This document shows, piece by piece, positions 33,064-45,473 of a stretch of 64,000 bases of DNA. Both the position numbers and the translations under genes were made by a program. The notes under the pieces were generated by a model. It was not told the origin of the DNA, did not search any database, and was given only the letters and a program-made list of their open reading frames with translations. Positions within the stretch are counted from its first letter, which is position 1; every line of letters starts with the position of its first letter. Origin of the DNA: Diatrype stigma (lineage: Eukaryota; Ascomycota; Sordariomycetes; Xylariales; Diatrypaceae); assembly GCA_022225965.2 (NCBI GenBank), contig JAKJXP020000047.1, forward strand, positions 248,001 through 312,000. Reading direction: 5' to 3'.

Positions 33064-33942
33064 ATGTATCATCTGGCCAAGGGTCTCTATCGTCTAGCGA
33101 CCAGCAAAGAGGGTTAGTCAGCCAGTCCGTTCCCATCCCAGCCGGAGAACACCTGCATCGGGAAACTTGTTTTCCAACAAACCAATCATCACAGTCCATC
33201 GGGCTAGCACGCATAGATATCATGACACATGGACGAGTTGGATGGCAGGCACTTCACTTCACCTGCGGCGGCTTAGGTACATAGCTATCGAATCAACTAA
33301 CAGCGAATGAACGAACCCGACAAAACAGAATACTCGGTGATCCTCCTCGGCCTCGACAATGCGGGCAAGACGACCTTCCACGAGCAGACGAAGTCGCTCT
33401 TCCTGGCGGAGCACCCGGACCCGAAGCTGAAGACGGTGCCGACGGTGGGGCAGAACGTGTCGACCATCACGCTGCCGGACATGTACCTGAAGATCTGGGA
33501 CGTGGGCGGCCAGCTGAGCCTGCGCAAGCTGTGGCAGAGCTACTACGCGAGCTGCCACGCCATCGTCTTCATCATCGACAGCACCGACATCGGCGACGGC
33601 AGCCTCGACAGCAGCAACGACGACGGGAACAACAGCAACAACATCGGCCGCCTCGAGGAGTGCCGCGCCGTGCTCGAGGACGTCCTCCAGAACTCCGAGA
33701 CCGAGGGCGTCCCCGTCCTGATCCTCGCCAACAAGCAGGACCGCGAGGACTGCGTCGAGGTCGTCCGCATCAAGGAGGGCCTCGTCAAGAAGGTCTTCGA
33801 GGGCGAGAAGGCCTCGAGCATCCGCGACTCCCGGGTGCTGCCCGTGAGTGCCTTGACGGGCACGGGGGTGCGGGAGGCGGTGGATTGGCTCAGGTCGAGG
33901 GTCAAGTGGAACAAGGAGTCCAGACCGCCCGTGATGAGATAG
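33064..33942 (+). CDS. ARL3: Arf-like GTPase Arl3 (ARFRP1 orthologue)
   Basis: Two exons, 33064-33112 and 33329-33942, give 220 residues. The first exon encodes MYHLAKGLYRLATSKE; the join EEYSVILLGLDNAGKTTF restores the start seen in fungal Arl3. The ATG at 33307 lies inside the 216-bp intron and is not the start. GTP-binding motifs are GLDNAGKT (24-31), Thr52/55 in the switch I region, WDVGGQ (73-78), NKQD (151-154) and SAL (190-192). The N terminus has no Gly2, so it is not a myristoylation site. Yeast Arl3 and animal ARFRP1 are instead N-acetylated and recruited to the Golgi by Sys1, where they act upstream of Arl1 and GRIP-domain golgins. An Asp/Asn/Ser-rich insertion at about 104-122 follows the DSTD strand. 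It converges with RRP45. Confidence 0.93.
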
Positions 33943-34132
33943 CAGCAGGCGCGGCACACACACATGGCGACTGGGGAATTACGGTAGTTGGGTGTGGGAA
34001 GGAAGGAAGAAATAAGGATGTGGGCTTGCGTGCTCGTTCCGCGCGCGCTTTCTCTCTCTCTTAGTATGTATCAGCGGGCACAGGATGGCGTTTGGGCGAA
34101 ACAAGAGGATAATGGGAGACCTAGAGTTCATC

Positions 34133-35137
34133 TCAAGCGATGATTGGTTCGGTTTCTTGGGTATTTCTACTGTTTTCTGCTGACAGCTCTGCTATGAGAC
34201 CCCCTTTATCCCTCCGCTTCGAGTCCTCAGCCAGCTTCTGATCTAGAAATGTCGAGAACTCTTTCACCTTAGTCAATGCAGCGCTTGCGCATTGGAGCAG
34301 CCTGACGGCATCGACCGGTGTGCCACCCAGCTTTGCGATCTGACAGACCTCCCCGTGCTGGTTCAGACTGATAGTGAAGCTGCTCACTCTCAATTGCTCC
34401 TCCAATAACGTCGCATCAAGCAGCACGGTATCTCCCTCTTCTCCGTAGAAGCTAAAGGTGATGCAGAAGGGCGAATGCAACCAGCTCAGCGGCACCGGCT
34501 CCCTCTCCGCCGGCGTATAGACAGTCAAGGTCTCCCCCTCCATGCTCGTATCGGGTTTTCGGAAATGTCGCAACGCCGCCACGACAGCGAGGCAGGAGGC
34601 GTCGATTAAGTTGCCGTCATGCGATAGGACATGAAGGTCTACTCTTATCGACCAGCACTTCTGTGCTGCGACTAGACATAGCGACTCGGTATCGAGGGCA
34701 TTGGATCGTCTGACCGTTTTCTCTAGCAATCTAGACAATAGAACTTCCGTCTCCGTAGGTCTGTTTACTTCGAATGCGGGCGACGCCATAGGGCTGAGCT
34801 CTGTCGTGATTGTGAAAACACCATCGAAGGGTCTGTCAGTGTATGGGACCGTGACCTCGGCCGAGACTTTCGCGAGTATCCTGTGCGAGAAGCCGTGTTA
34901 GCAGGTAGGCCTAAGCATGATAAGATAAATCGCCTGCGCATGTACATGCAGAGCAGGAACCTGATAAACCTACTTGGTTTTGCCAAACGTCACCTCTGCA
35001 ACGCCATATTGATCTCCGAACTTGAGCTCTAGCTTCCTGAACTGGTCCAGGTTGCGGCCGTCGACCCGCAAGCCTTCCTGCAGGGCCTGGATTACGAACT
35101 GTCTCTCATTGAGAGAAGGTTCTGCCTCCTTGGGCAT
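34133..35137 (-). CDS. RRP45: exosome complex subunit Rrp45 (RNase PH family)
   Basis: Two exons, 35137-34974 and 34880-34133, give 303 residues. The 93-bp intron has GTAGGT, CTAAC and ACAG signals. The start is MPKEAEPSLNERQFVIQALQ. Family landmarks are GLRVDGRNLDQFRKLELKFG, YGVAEVTFGKTK, MASPAFEVNRPTETEVLLSR, ALDTESLCLVAAQKCWSIRV, DLHVLSHDGNLIDASCLA and VYTPAEREPVPLSW. These align with human EXOSC9/yeast Rrp45 throughout. Rrp45 is one of the six RNase PH-like ring subunits of the nuclear and cytoplasmic exosome, and pairs with Rrp41/Rrp46-type partners. Eukaryotic ring subunits are catalytically inactive. The tail after about 270 is charged and probably disordered. The gene is divergent from CWC15, so two RNA-processing genes share one promoter region. 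Confidence 0.95.
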
Positions 35138-35723
35138 GGCGATTGATCGAAAAGGGAAACTAAAACCTCAATGGTTCAATCATGTATCCCTGATGAAATC
35201 CTGGTGGCGGAAGGAAAGCAGGCAGGTGTTTGTTTGTTTGTAAGGTAGTGGTAGTGAGTGAGTGGGCTTGAGTGGTTGGATGAGTGGTGGGGCCAATCTA
35301 GCAAGTCGAAGCTTCATCAATTGCTGCTCACCTTGTTCTGCTTGCGACTGAATCTCTAATCCCATAAATTCGGTTCTAAGCATTTCTGCCGGGCGGTGAA
35401 TGCACGACCCCTGTTAAGTGCCTAACGTCGGTTCTTTGAATGACCGACGAATGGCACCTAGCAGCTTAGGTACCTAGGTAGGTATGTAGTTACCTAACCC
35501 AGCACTAGGTAAAGCCCATCATTGCTTCTCAGCCAACCACCAGCCAACCTTTCAACCTTTCAACCTTAAATCAGCAGCATCCAGAGACTAAACCTGGAAC
35601 CATTCAACATTCAACCTTCAACCTTCAACCACCAGACGATACCCATCTCCTTCATACCACCACAATAATAATCACCACCGCCCTCACACTATCGCAAATT
35701 GTTCATAGCATTACAGGGCCAAG
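35138..35723. promoter_or_regulatory. shared promoter of RRP45 and CWC15
   Basis: 586 bp between two diverging start codons. It contains tacctaggta (35471-35480) within a taggtaggta-rich stretch, and a repeated caacctt/caaccttt series at about 35,548-35,632 that is probably in the CWC15 leader. No gene lies between. Confidence 0.6.
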
Positions 35724-36721
35724 ATGACTACCGCTCACAGGCCCACGTTCGACCCGGTAAGCTCGACCCAGTCCAAGCAGAGCGCGTATCTACGCCACGC
35801 TACGCACACCACCCTATCCTGGGCATCTGCTAACCCCATCAATCGCATCACAGGCGCGCGGCAAGGAAGCTCTTCGGGGCCCTGCCTACCACCAGCGACT
35901 CCTCCCCGCGCACACGCAGCTCAAGTTCCGCCAGCCCGGCCAGGGCGGCTCCGCCGACGAGGGCAGCGTCCGCGACCTGCGCGCCGAGCTCCTCGCCGCC
36001 GAAGCCGCCCACTTCGCCAAGAAGAACGGCGGTGCTCTGCCCCCCGCGCCTAGCGATTCCGAGACCGCTGCCGACACCATCACCAGCAACAGCAACAGCA
36101 ACAGCGCAAAACGGCCCCTAGCCCAGCTGACGTCGCACGCGGACGGGGACGGGGACGGAGAAGACCCGGAGGCGAAACGGCGGCGCATATTGGAGGAAAG
36201 CAGAGACATAGATGCGGACTCGGACGACGATTCCGACGGCGGCGGTGGTGGCAGCGGCGGGGAGGATAGCGAGGAGGACGATGATGATGACGACGACGAC
36301 GACGACGACGAGGATGCGGAGCTCGAGCGCGAGCTCGAGAAGATCAGGCGGGAGCGGGCCGAGAAGCGCGCCAAGGAGGAGGCGGAGAAGGCTGCTAAGG
36401 AGCAGGAGGAGCGGGAGCGCGATATCGCGTACGGCAACCCGCTGCTGAACCCGCAGCAGCAGAACTTCAACATGAAGCGGAGGTACGTCACGTCTCGAGC
36501 TTTGCTTTGCCTTGCTTTGTTTTGTTTTGCTCGTTCGCGAAACCGGATTTTGAAGGATGATGATATACTGACTATATGTGGAAATGAATAGATGGGATGA
36601 CGATGTTGTTTTCAAGAACCAGGCGAGGGGGACGGAAAACAAGGGAAAGACGAAGGAGTTCATCAATGATCTTCTGCGCTCTGATTTCCACAAGCGGTTC
36701 ATGAGCAAGTACGTCAGATAG
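35724..36721 (+). CDS. CWC15: pre-mRNA splicing factor Cwc15
   Basis: Three exons, 35724-35756, 35854-36482 and 36592-36721, give 263 residues. Exon 1 encodes only [11 protein letters not shown]. Exon 2 continues [20 protein letters not shown] and [12 protein letters not shown]. The last exon gives [13 protein letters not shown] and ends [17 protein letters not shown]. These ends are the hallmark of the Cwf15/Cwc15 family, a component of the Prp19-associated (NTC-related) complex that stays with the active spliceosome. The middle is acidic (an Asp/Glu run at about 36,270-36,320) and is followed by a charged coiled-coil-like stretch ([20 protein letters not shown]). Introns are GTAAGC to ACAG and GTACGT to ATAG. 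The open frames on the minus strand over the Asp run are repeats of Ser or Val and not genes. Confidence 0.95.
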
Positions 36722-38060
36722 ATACCGTACATCAGGCATTATGTGTGGGGATGCTAGACACGATACCCGCCTGACATTTATGGCCAATATGACTTGGAGA
36801 TTGCTTTACAAGTATTTTGAATATCTTCTGGACAATCGCTTTTGTTCGCTTCCCCTCGGGGTTTCATGGCAATCGGGTTCCCTGATGAACGAACGAAGAC
36901 GTACTCGGCGGGGCACGAGGGACAAACCCCGACATTATTTTATTCACGAACACCTCCGTGAACCACCTACTCAGGTCCTAATATTTCGAGGCGGCCCAGC
37001 TGTTAGGCGAGGCCGATGGCGGTCCCTTAGATTCGGGCGCTGTTGGTTTCGACGCGTCTAGGTTGCTCTTCAGGATCCATCAGGGCTTAGCTGGTCAGGG
37101 GAATATCCTGCTGCCCATTTACGAAACCCCGCCTGCTTCTAGGAGATTTGGGGTTGGCGGGGACGTGATAGATAAACGGATGAGCGGATGGAATAGATTG
37201 TGAAGGGGGGAGGGGGAGGGGGCAAGACATGATCAGTTAACAAAGTTGTGCTTCAGTCACGGCCGCACTACTAATACTTCAGGCTTCCGCTTGAGAAACA
37301 CCATGTGCGTACATTGGCGTCTTCCTGCCCCCTGGTGCAGGTCGACTCGCTAGAAATCCGAGCTTAGTGCCCAAAGCCAGATATGGAATTATTCGACGGT
37401 CCGCGGTCTGCAGAGATACGGCGCCTTTATGGTGTAGCTACTATGCGTAAATTTTCCCCAGACATCCTGAACAATCAACTGTTACCGGTGCCCTACGTGG
37501 CTTGTTATCCAGTAAGGGGGACAAATGTAATAAGATTCGCGTGGACTAATTATAAAAAAAGGAAATAAAAACAAAAATAATGAGTACGCCCAGGAATCGA
37601 ACCTGGTTCCTCCGGCTCGAAGAGACTTCCCTGCTGAATTCTCATTTTCAAAGCAGACAGGGAAAGGCAATAAAGCCACTCCTACCATAATGTGAAGGAC
37701 CGAGAGCCGGCATGCGTACCAACGACACCTGCGTACCTGGTTTGTTTGTTAGGAGATTTGCACCTTATTAGGACATAAGTACCTACCCTCCGCAGGCATA
37801 CAATAGGTAGAGGTACGTACCCTCGCCCGTTGCCCGGCTGGAATGGACGGGGATAAGGGCCTGTGAAACCCTGGGGAGCTGTGAACTGTATTATTTATGA
37901 CAGTGTAAATAAATGATGCAATCAAATGGATAGGGGGGAGGGCATCATCTCGATATCTAAATCTCCTAAAAAGCGGCAACTGTTACTACAACTATAACCA
38001 TATTACACCCCATCCCTGCTTGCTATGTTTGTATGTACATCACTGCAACAGAAGCCCACC
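36722..38060. other. intergenic, no protein gene
   Basis: Contains the tRNA-like element at about 37,583-37,688. A G-rich tract (ggggggagggggagggggcaag) is near 37,205. Short frames show no family resemblance. Confidence 0.5.
37583..37688 (-). tRNA. tRNA-like element, possibly a degenerate class II tRNA (Leu/Ser) with intron
   Basis: Read on the minus strand, ccagg-ttcgatt-cctgg (37588-37604 region) is a perfect T arm with a canonical B box (GGTTCGATTCC). It is followed by gcgtactc and then a T-rich pol III-style terminator (atttttgttttt). Upstream is a possible long variable arm (tcttc-gagccg-gagga), and an anticodon-type stem ttccctg/cagggaa enclosing about 24 nt, which would imply an intron. 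The 5' part is poor: only about five of seven acceptor pairs form (ggtagga with gcgtact), and the D loop lacks GG. I cannot assign an anticodon. It may be a pseudogene or a pol III-derived repeat. The 5' boundary is approximate. Confidence 0.35.
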
Positions 38061-41000
38061 CTACCTACCACCACCATCATCACCACCACCCCCTTCCCCC
38101 TCGCCCGACCCCTTGCCCGACCCATACCCCAAGCAGCCCAAATCCACGCCTCCCCCCGTCGTCGCAAACAGGCCCCAGTCGATCTGCGCAGCGGCCGCGT
38201 CCGCTTCGAGACTCCACGGGCTGTCGTCATTTTCGTTGTCGTTGTCGTTGTTGTCCGCCGCCGTCGCCGGAGACCCCCCCGTCATGTTGTGCAGGAACTG
38301 CGTGTACATGCACAAGCTGGCGGTATCCCAGCTGCCGAGGTTGCCGCGGCGCGCCGACACCGCGCCGGCGCCGCGGCCGCGCGTCGCGAACGGCCGCGGG
38401 CCGAAGCGCTGGAACAGGGTCGTGTTGATGCTCACGCCTGGTTTGTTGCCGTCATCTTTATTGCTGCTGCGGCTGCTGCGGTTGTTATTATGATCATCAT
38501 GAGGATTCGTGTTGGTGGTACTGTGGCTGTTTTGCTCGTCGCCGCTGTGGTGTGCATGTTGCTCCTGTGTCTGTGTCTGTGCTTGTGCTTGTGCTTTCTT
38601 TCGCCGCGCGTTGGAGAGCGAAGACGCGGGTGCTGCTGGCGACTCTCCTATCGCTGCTGTTGATTGTGCCGGGAGGGCGCCGGTGGCGTCTGGGTCTCCG
38701 ATGACCGCGGGCGAGCCTGTGCGGTGCGGCAGGTTCGTCTGCGCGGCAGGGCCCCCTGTTGGGATGAAAGGGTCGGTGGCGAAAGGATGCTGCTGCGTTG
38801 AGTTGCTGGCGTCGATGGTGTTGGTAGGGGGCGTCGCCGTCGAGATCGGGGCAGCCTGATTGGCTGGCCCCCAAAGCAGCTGGCTGCTGTTGCTATTCCC
38901 GGACATGGCGGCAGTAACCGTGTTCGCGGATGTGCGCTTCCGTTTGTTGCTCACAGCCTCTGCGGGGTCGGAGGTAGAGGCTGAGTTATTGCCGTAGGAC
39001 GCCGTCTTCATCCCGGGGAAACTCCACTCGCCGAGGAAGCCGGAGCCAACCCCCGCACTCTCCTCCCGGATGATCTTTCCGACCGGGTTTCCGAGCGGCA
39101 GGCGCCCGGGAAGCGGGGGCTGAACGGCGGTATGGCGCGAGACGCGCGAGCGCGCCAGCAGCGGGATGTTGTTGGACATCTGGGTGCCGAGGTGCTGGTG
39201 TTGGTGCTGGGGTCCGACTCCGTTGTGCTCAAGGTCTAGCAATACCTGGCGGAGGAAGGCCCGCGTGAGGATGTGGCTGCGCCCGATAGCCTCCATGGCC
39301 GACGTGATGAACTCGAGGTTGGTGGCGGCTATGTGGTTGTGGCTACTGGTGATGGTGGTGGTGGTGGGCTCCTGTTGGCGGCTCTGCTGTGACTGCTCCT
39401 CCTTGATCAGGTAGATGTAGACCGAGGCAGCGCAGTAGAGAGACATGGCTGCGAGGGGGCTTTTCTGTTGTGGTTGTTGTAGGTCGGAAGTGGTCAGCAG
39501 GTCGGTTTATTCAGGATAAAACATTGGACGGCAAAGAAAGAACCCCAACGTCAGTTATCAATTAATCAGTCTGGTCTTACAGGTAACTTACTTACAGGAT
39601 TCGAAGAGGTCTGGCCCGTGTGCTTGACGATATTGACGATCTCCTGAGCCGCCATGGACAGCCGGTCCACGCTCAACTTCTTGACGTGGTCGGGGAGCTC
39701 GTACGCCTCTATCCTCTCGATGGCCGCGTGGTGGAGGCAGATGACGGAGGCGTGGAGGTTCAGGTTCGTGTGTACGGCCGTCCCGTCGCGGTAGTTCTCG
39801 GGTAGCCGGAATGCCTCGGGCAGAAACATGAAGGCGCTGGAGATTGCGTTGTCGATATCGCGGTGCCGCTCCCAGTACTCCCCATACTCGTAGTTGTCGG
39901 GGTTGTCGCTTGGCTTCCGCCGCTGTACGTGTCTGAGGATTTGGTTGAACAGGTGGCAGACTATCACAGCACTGGCGAACGAGGAGTACTTCACGCCCTT
40001 GAAGGCGTCGTGGAGACTGCAGGTTCCCATCTCGACGCCGGCTTGGAAAGCCGCCTCGGAAGATGGGAGGTGAGTCGTAACCTAGAGAGACCCCTCTTAA
40101 CGTCGAATCCTTCTTAGAGATAGATTTTTCTTGCTCAATCGCCATACCTCGGAAGTATCAATAAGATGCGGCCACCCTGTGGAGATAGAGCAATGGCTAT
40201 CTACACAGAAGATCCCCCAGAAGACCCGGCGTCTCTCCTCCAACTCCGCCCAGTCCCTTGGGGGAATCAGAGTGGGAGCTACCTCCTCGGGTGGACAGTC
40301 CAGCCGATGAAGCCCCATCATTTGGGCCAGTCGCACAGCCCGGGCGCAGCTCATTGCGGCTCGTGTAAACATCATACTTTTTGCCTCGTCGGTGGCAATG
40401 AGGCACCACGATTGCTGCAAGCTATCGTTCAGCTATTTCGCATAGAGTGATGATAAACGGGAGTCTGAACCAAGCCAGTCTTGTGTGAAACCCAATAGGG
40501 GGAACTCCCGTTGTTCCTAAGGGGGACTTACAGCGTGGGCCACTGTGATAAAATGTTCGCCGTACCCCTAGGATAAACAGTTAACGTGATTTCGAACCTC
40601 ATCTGGGGCTCTGGACATCGTGCAGGGATACCTTCATCTCGTCCGCATCGGCGTACTTTCTCGCACGCTGATAGAATATATCATGGTACGTCTTGTACTT
40701 CGGGTGCCCGTTGGACGCGAGAGCCCACACGGCGTACTGCAGGGACATCGGCGGCTTCATATGCGGCGCAGAGTAAAAGGCTTGTATGTAACGGGCGGGA
40801 TGTATGATGGGGATGAACTGTTGCTGCCGCTCGAAGAATGACCGGTTCCTGCTTCTGTGAGCGGTCTGGAGTAGCCTAGATCGGGTAGCACTGGGGCTCT
40901 TACAGATCTTCCATCATATCCAACGGCGGGAGGGTCTCGGTCAACCCACCAAGGTCCATCAGCTCCCACGGAGGGTCCATGGGATGCTGCTGCTGCTGCT

Positions 41001-41579
41001 GGGGATCCGCCGTTTCGGACTCCGGCCCCTGGACGAAATTCCAAGCAGTAGGGTCGAAGCCATCATGAGAGACATCGGGTAGCTCGTAGTCTAAGCCTTG
41101 GAAAAAGACATCTTCGACTAAGGGCTCTTCGGCGGAGGTGAAGTCGACGTTCTGCGGTTCGGCAGCGGCCTCGTCCTCTGGATTGGACTCCAAGTGCCTG
41201 CTCCCGCTCACCTCCTGAAGACGAGCCTCGACTTGCGCTATTGTAAAGCTTACTTAGCCCAGGAACATCCTCGCATGTTCCCACGTAGGTTTGTATGAAT
41301 CAAATATGAATGGCAGTAGTAGCTAATCACCTAAGCGAGCCTCGAGCTCCTTCGCATTCCTACGCCTCGCGGTCGGCTTGCGGCGCGATTCGGGATATGC
41401 ACATTCGGCCCCGGCCTTAGCGCAGCGCGAGCACGCCGGCCTTACTCTATCACACTTGAGTTTACGGGAGCGGCAAGAAACACAGGCCTGCAAGCACACT
41501 TTCTTAGTTGACGTATCATGGCAGCTTGGATGGATCTCCGTTGAGTTACCAAAGGTTCCCCTATCTGGCTGCTGGACAT
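38061..41579 (-). CDS. Zn2Cys6 fungal transcription factor, 978 aa
   Basis: Eight exons join in phase: 41579-41550, 41487-41331, 41237-40904, 40854-40632, 40567-40532, 40414-40148, 40081-39596 and 39464-38061. All introns are 49-131 bp with GT..AG ends. After MSSSQIGEPL comes the Zn2Cys6 cluster (Cys12, 15, 22, 29, 32, 39; ACVSCRSRKLKCDRVRPACS), a basic linker and a short heptad segment (KELEARLAQVEARLQEV). An acidic, Gln-containing region follows. From about residue 185 the fungal-specific transcription factor domain (PF04082-like) runs through FIPIIHPARYIQAFY, PPMSLQYAVWALAS, YQRARKYADADEMKGYGEHF, MMFTRAAMSCARAVRLAQMM and RRRVFWGIFCVDSHCSISTG. After SPLAAMSLYCAASVYIYL the C terminus is Ser/Thr/Asn/Gln-rich and ends Gly-rich. 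It is presumably a nuclear homodimeric regulator; target genes are unknown and the neighbours do not suggest a cluster. Confidence 0.92.
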
Positions 41580-44500
41580 AGTAGTGGTTAGGTAATTCGG
41601 TAGTCGACCAACGTGACTTGTGATGACGATTAGAGCTATGGCTATAGAGCTATATGGTAGGCGGCAGTAAATACAGCAGTAGGTCCTACACTACGCCCAG
41701 GACTGCTCTCGTTGCGTATAACAACAACACATTGATGCTGGTTTAGGCATCAGTCAGCCAATATATAAAACCCCCGCTGTGGACCATACGAATCCCTGTT
41801 AACTGCATGATCGTTGCTCAGTCTGATTTCTGACCAAACAGACCAGCTGATTTCCGCATAATCGAGTCAATCACTGTATGAAGTAAGCACTACAATTACA
41901 TTACTGAGCTGTCGGAGATAAGGGTGTCGGGGGGTGAGATATATGTAAGTAGGTATGATAATGTAGATAGGGAGCTGGTCCCGAGCACCTACACATGATT
42001 TATATTTATACTTATATAAGTATGCTGATGGCTGCCTAAGGACTAGTTATCATGTGTTCGGTACGTGCTTTACTAATACTAGTAGTAGCCGCCTGCGTTA
42101 TCTGCCCAACCGTCTAGTCGACGTTTCACTAAGCACGATAGACGACGCTCTATGCCAGTCTCCTACAGTAGAGCTGTTTATAGTCAGACAGAGGGAGGGC
42201 CGATCCTACCTCCAATAAGACGATCGATCTCTCCCTATGCAGTTGGTTGTTTTTGATCCGGGACACCCGGTAGACCAGGTAGTCTCTCCGGTCAACGCAT
42301 GTAGGGAGGATGGCACATCTCGGTCAAGAGGGCCTGCCGGCAATCCCTACCTAAAAGCAATCGTCCGGGGTTCTCCTCCTCGTGAGCATACATCGCACGA
42401 TCCTTCCGACGCACGCCTTGGTGATACGTCCACTTCGAAGGAATACTTCGTAGGCAGCAGCATGGTCGAGACAGACAGACAGACACCAGGCTGAGACACA
42501 ACTCGCTGATGGGACGGCTGTCAGATCTCGCCCAGCCTCCGACTTGCTTGCCTTTTGTAGCATGACAGGATGGCTACGCACAGGCATGCCGGATCCAGGC
42601 ATGCGTGCCATATGGCTTGCAGGGCCGCGCCGATAACCGTCGATAAACCAGGTAGCGCGCCATCTGGTGACGCCCGACCCAAGGTGAAATCCGTCATTGG
42701 GCACCGAGATGGGTGGTGTTGCTGATCATGTGTGCAGCAGCTATGAGGTAGTAGTGAGTAATCAATCAAAGCCCATGCCAAAACCTCGGATGCCAGTTCC
42801 GCTTGTCACTGCGACTCACGGTCAGTTTTAGGATGTTATCACATAATCAAGTCGGCCACGAGGGATGTATGCTGTCTTGCTGTGTGACCGGGCGGCCCCT
42901 CAAGTTTTTTGCCTGGAAAAACAAAAGCAGTCAAAAGAAAAAGAAAAGAGAAGGGAAAAGCAATCGAGACCCTTGTCCTGACGTCGGGACACTCACGTCC
43001 TGTGGCTTGAGCTAGTGTCCTAAAAATCTTCCGCGAATGATACATACGAACATGGGTACGGTAACCCGGAAAAGGGTGTGCAGAGCTCACTCACCGACTA
43101 CCTATAGTAGGTAAGGTTCTAGCCGCCATGAGCTTCTTCTCCCTAATGACTGGCCTACCTATGAGTTAGGGTAGCATGCCTATGTCACCAAAGCTATTTC
43201 GTGCCGCGGGATGCAACGTCCGAATCTGGCTTGATGCTTGGAATGCTGTAATGAGCTTTCTATGAGCGAGTTTGACATGCGGAAGTCTCAAGTTACGGCG
43301 TTGATCGTCTCGGGGCCTCATCTGCGGATACATGGCTAACTACATCCTGTCCTCTACGTAACTAGGAAATAGCTTGGTCGGCATCATAAGACCTCCGAAG
43401 CCCAGGTTAGATTAATTTTGTCAGTATTTGTAATGCCATCGTTGATATACTAGCTAAGTGCCCCCTCCCCTTTTCTTTTGTTGGTGTATATACATGGTGT
43501 AAGTAAGGGGGTACTTACCTAGACCCTGCGGGCAGGATACAAGCGCAGAGGCCAAGGACCATGAGACAAAACCCTTTCTCTTCGGAAACTTATTTCATTT
43601 TCGTTATCTGTCAAGCTGTGGGATGACACGGTACTTTGGAGAGTGTATCCCCCAGTCAACTATCTGTGTGTCTACTCGGCCATCTAGGTGAGTAGCTGAA
43701 ACTAGAAAGTTGTTCGACGTCTTGTGACCTATAAACCCAGATTCTCAAGTACAGTGAGCGTAGAGTTTCCATAAACCTTTACCTACCTACCTCCTACTAG
43801 TAGATGGTCAAAACCAAATGCACTACCAACCTACATGTAGCTAGTATCTACACCCTCTAACCTCGTGTGTACCACGCGAGTGTAAGACACTCTATGTATG
43901 TTCCAGAGCCCCCAGGGCACGTGGTTCTATAGTAGGGTACCAAGTTCAAGTGACTGTCTCTAGAGGCGCAGTGCGTCAACTTTGAATTATTGAACCCTCG
44001 TGAGAGATTGCCACTGTTTTCTTGACCTGGCTCAAACTCGACAGAGCGACGCGTTCGATTGAAGGGACTCGACATTGAACAAGTTTTTACTTCAACACTG
44101 AACCAAACCATACCAATCTATAGGTTAGGCTCAAGCGCCAGTGTTTCGGGTTCTGGAAGTGGAGGGAGGACGTTATAGTTACATCAATAACCGTTAAACT
44201 TACAACACATGACTGAACTCTACCATCAAGTAGGTTAGGTACCTAAACGTTGCTTCGCCCAATGCACACCGCCGTTGTTGCAACGACAACCAGACACACA
44301 GACGTATTGTACAATACATACGTCGCACTCTAGCCCCCAAAATCGTCGTCACACCTAGCCCCCTATGGATATGGATGGTAGGTGCTAACTATCGTCCATT
44401 GAAAGGGGAGGGGGGGAAGGGAAGCCGGCAGCATCCCCCCCGGGAGAGGGGATCTGCATTATGTTTAATTTATCGATCGGAAAGTATCAGAGCCTAGGTA

Positions 44501-45473
44501 GGTACTCTTCCGGGTAGGTGGTAGACATCGTGAACGGACAGCTTCCAGGCAGGCAGGTAGATAGAAAATTGGCAGGCTGGCAGGCAGGCCGGCGAGACGG
44601 TCGTGCATGGCTATGTCGCTCAACCATCCCATCCGTTCCATGCCAGGCATACATCTACTCGCATACATCTATCTACACACGTACATACGTATATGCCTAG
44701 ACATGTAGCTATAGGCAACTCCCACTTCCAATGCTCCGACCTATCTGTCTGTGGAACACAGACCCGATAGTGTTGTATCGATGCAAGGTTCCGGGCCAGC
44801 GTATCGGGCACGGCTTAGATCACACCACCCACTTCATCTTGGCTCGTAGGCCGGTCCAAGACCAGCAGCCAGCAGCCAGCAGTCAAGCCTGTCACTCACC
44901 CACTCACTCACGTACTCACTCAGTCACCACAAGTGGTATCGAACACCTTAGAGCCAAATGTTGTAGATATTTGTTATTCGATCAGCCGGTTCAAAATAAG
45001 CGCTGTCCTATAATGTATACAGAGAATCAGACCGTAGCGCCGGATTTGCTGCGCTGCCGCTTCGCCTGGATGGCAAAGTCCGCCGCCGCCGCCGCCCCCT
45101 TTTTCTTTCCCAAATGATGCGATGCGCCCTAGTACACTTTGAACACCCCCTCGCCCGAATTCCAGTATCCAGTTGTAACCCAGTTATCCAGTACCCAGTA
45201 CCTTAAGTCTTTTGGTGTTCGACCCCCAATTCCCTTTCCGATACGCCGTTTTGAATTTGAATTTGAATTTCACAGAGGTCCCCCGTCTTCTCCAGGTCAT
45301 GCCGATGCCTTGTCAGCCGCAAGGTTATAGTAAAGTTCGGCGGTCAAACTGGGCTTTTCGCCTGCCTGTCCGCTTTTAAGAAGTGAATCCCTCGTACATC
45401 GTAGCGCCGTTCTATGCAACAGTGGACCAGTAAGAAAAGGGGAAATGCTGCCTCGGTTCGCTGGTCGTCACAA
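41580..45473. other. intergenic, upstream of the Zn2Cys6 gene
   Basis: About 3.9 kb with no supported gene. Simple features are tac/tag-rich motifs near 41,940 and 43,780, a (cagc)-type repeat near 44,870, (actc)n near 44,896-44,920, and a (tttgaa)n run at 45,250-45,270. Small frames on both strands lack family signals. It probably holds the long promoter of the regulator and the 3' end of the homeobox gene. Confidence 0.5.

Noticed and set aside
33259..33963. 234-codon minus frame opposite ARL3
   Set aside because: Shadow of the strongly biased ARL3 coding sequence; Val/Asp/Ala/Leu-rich with no motif.
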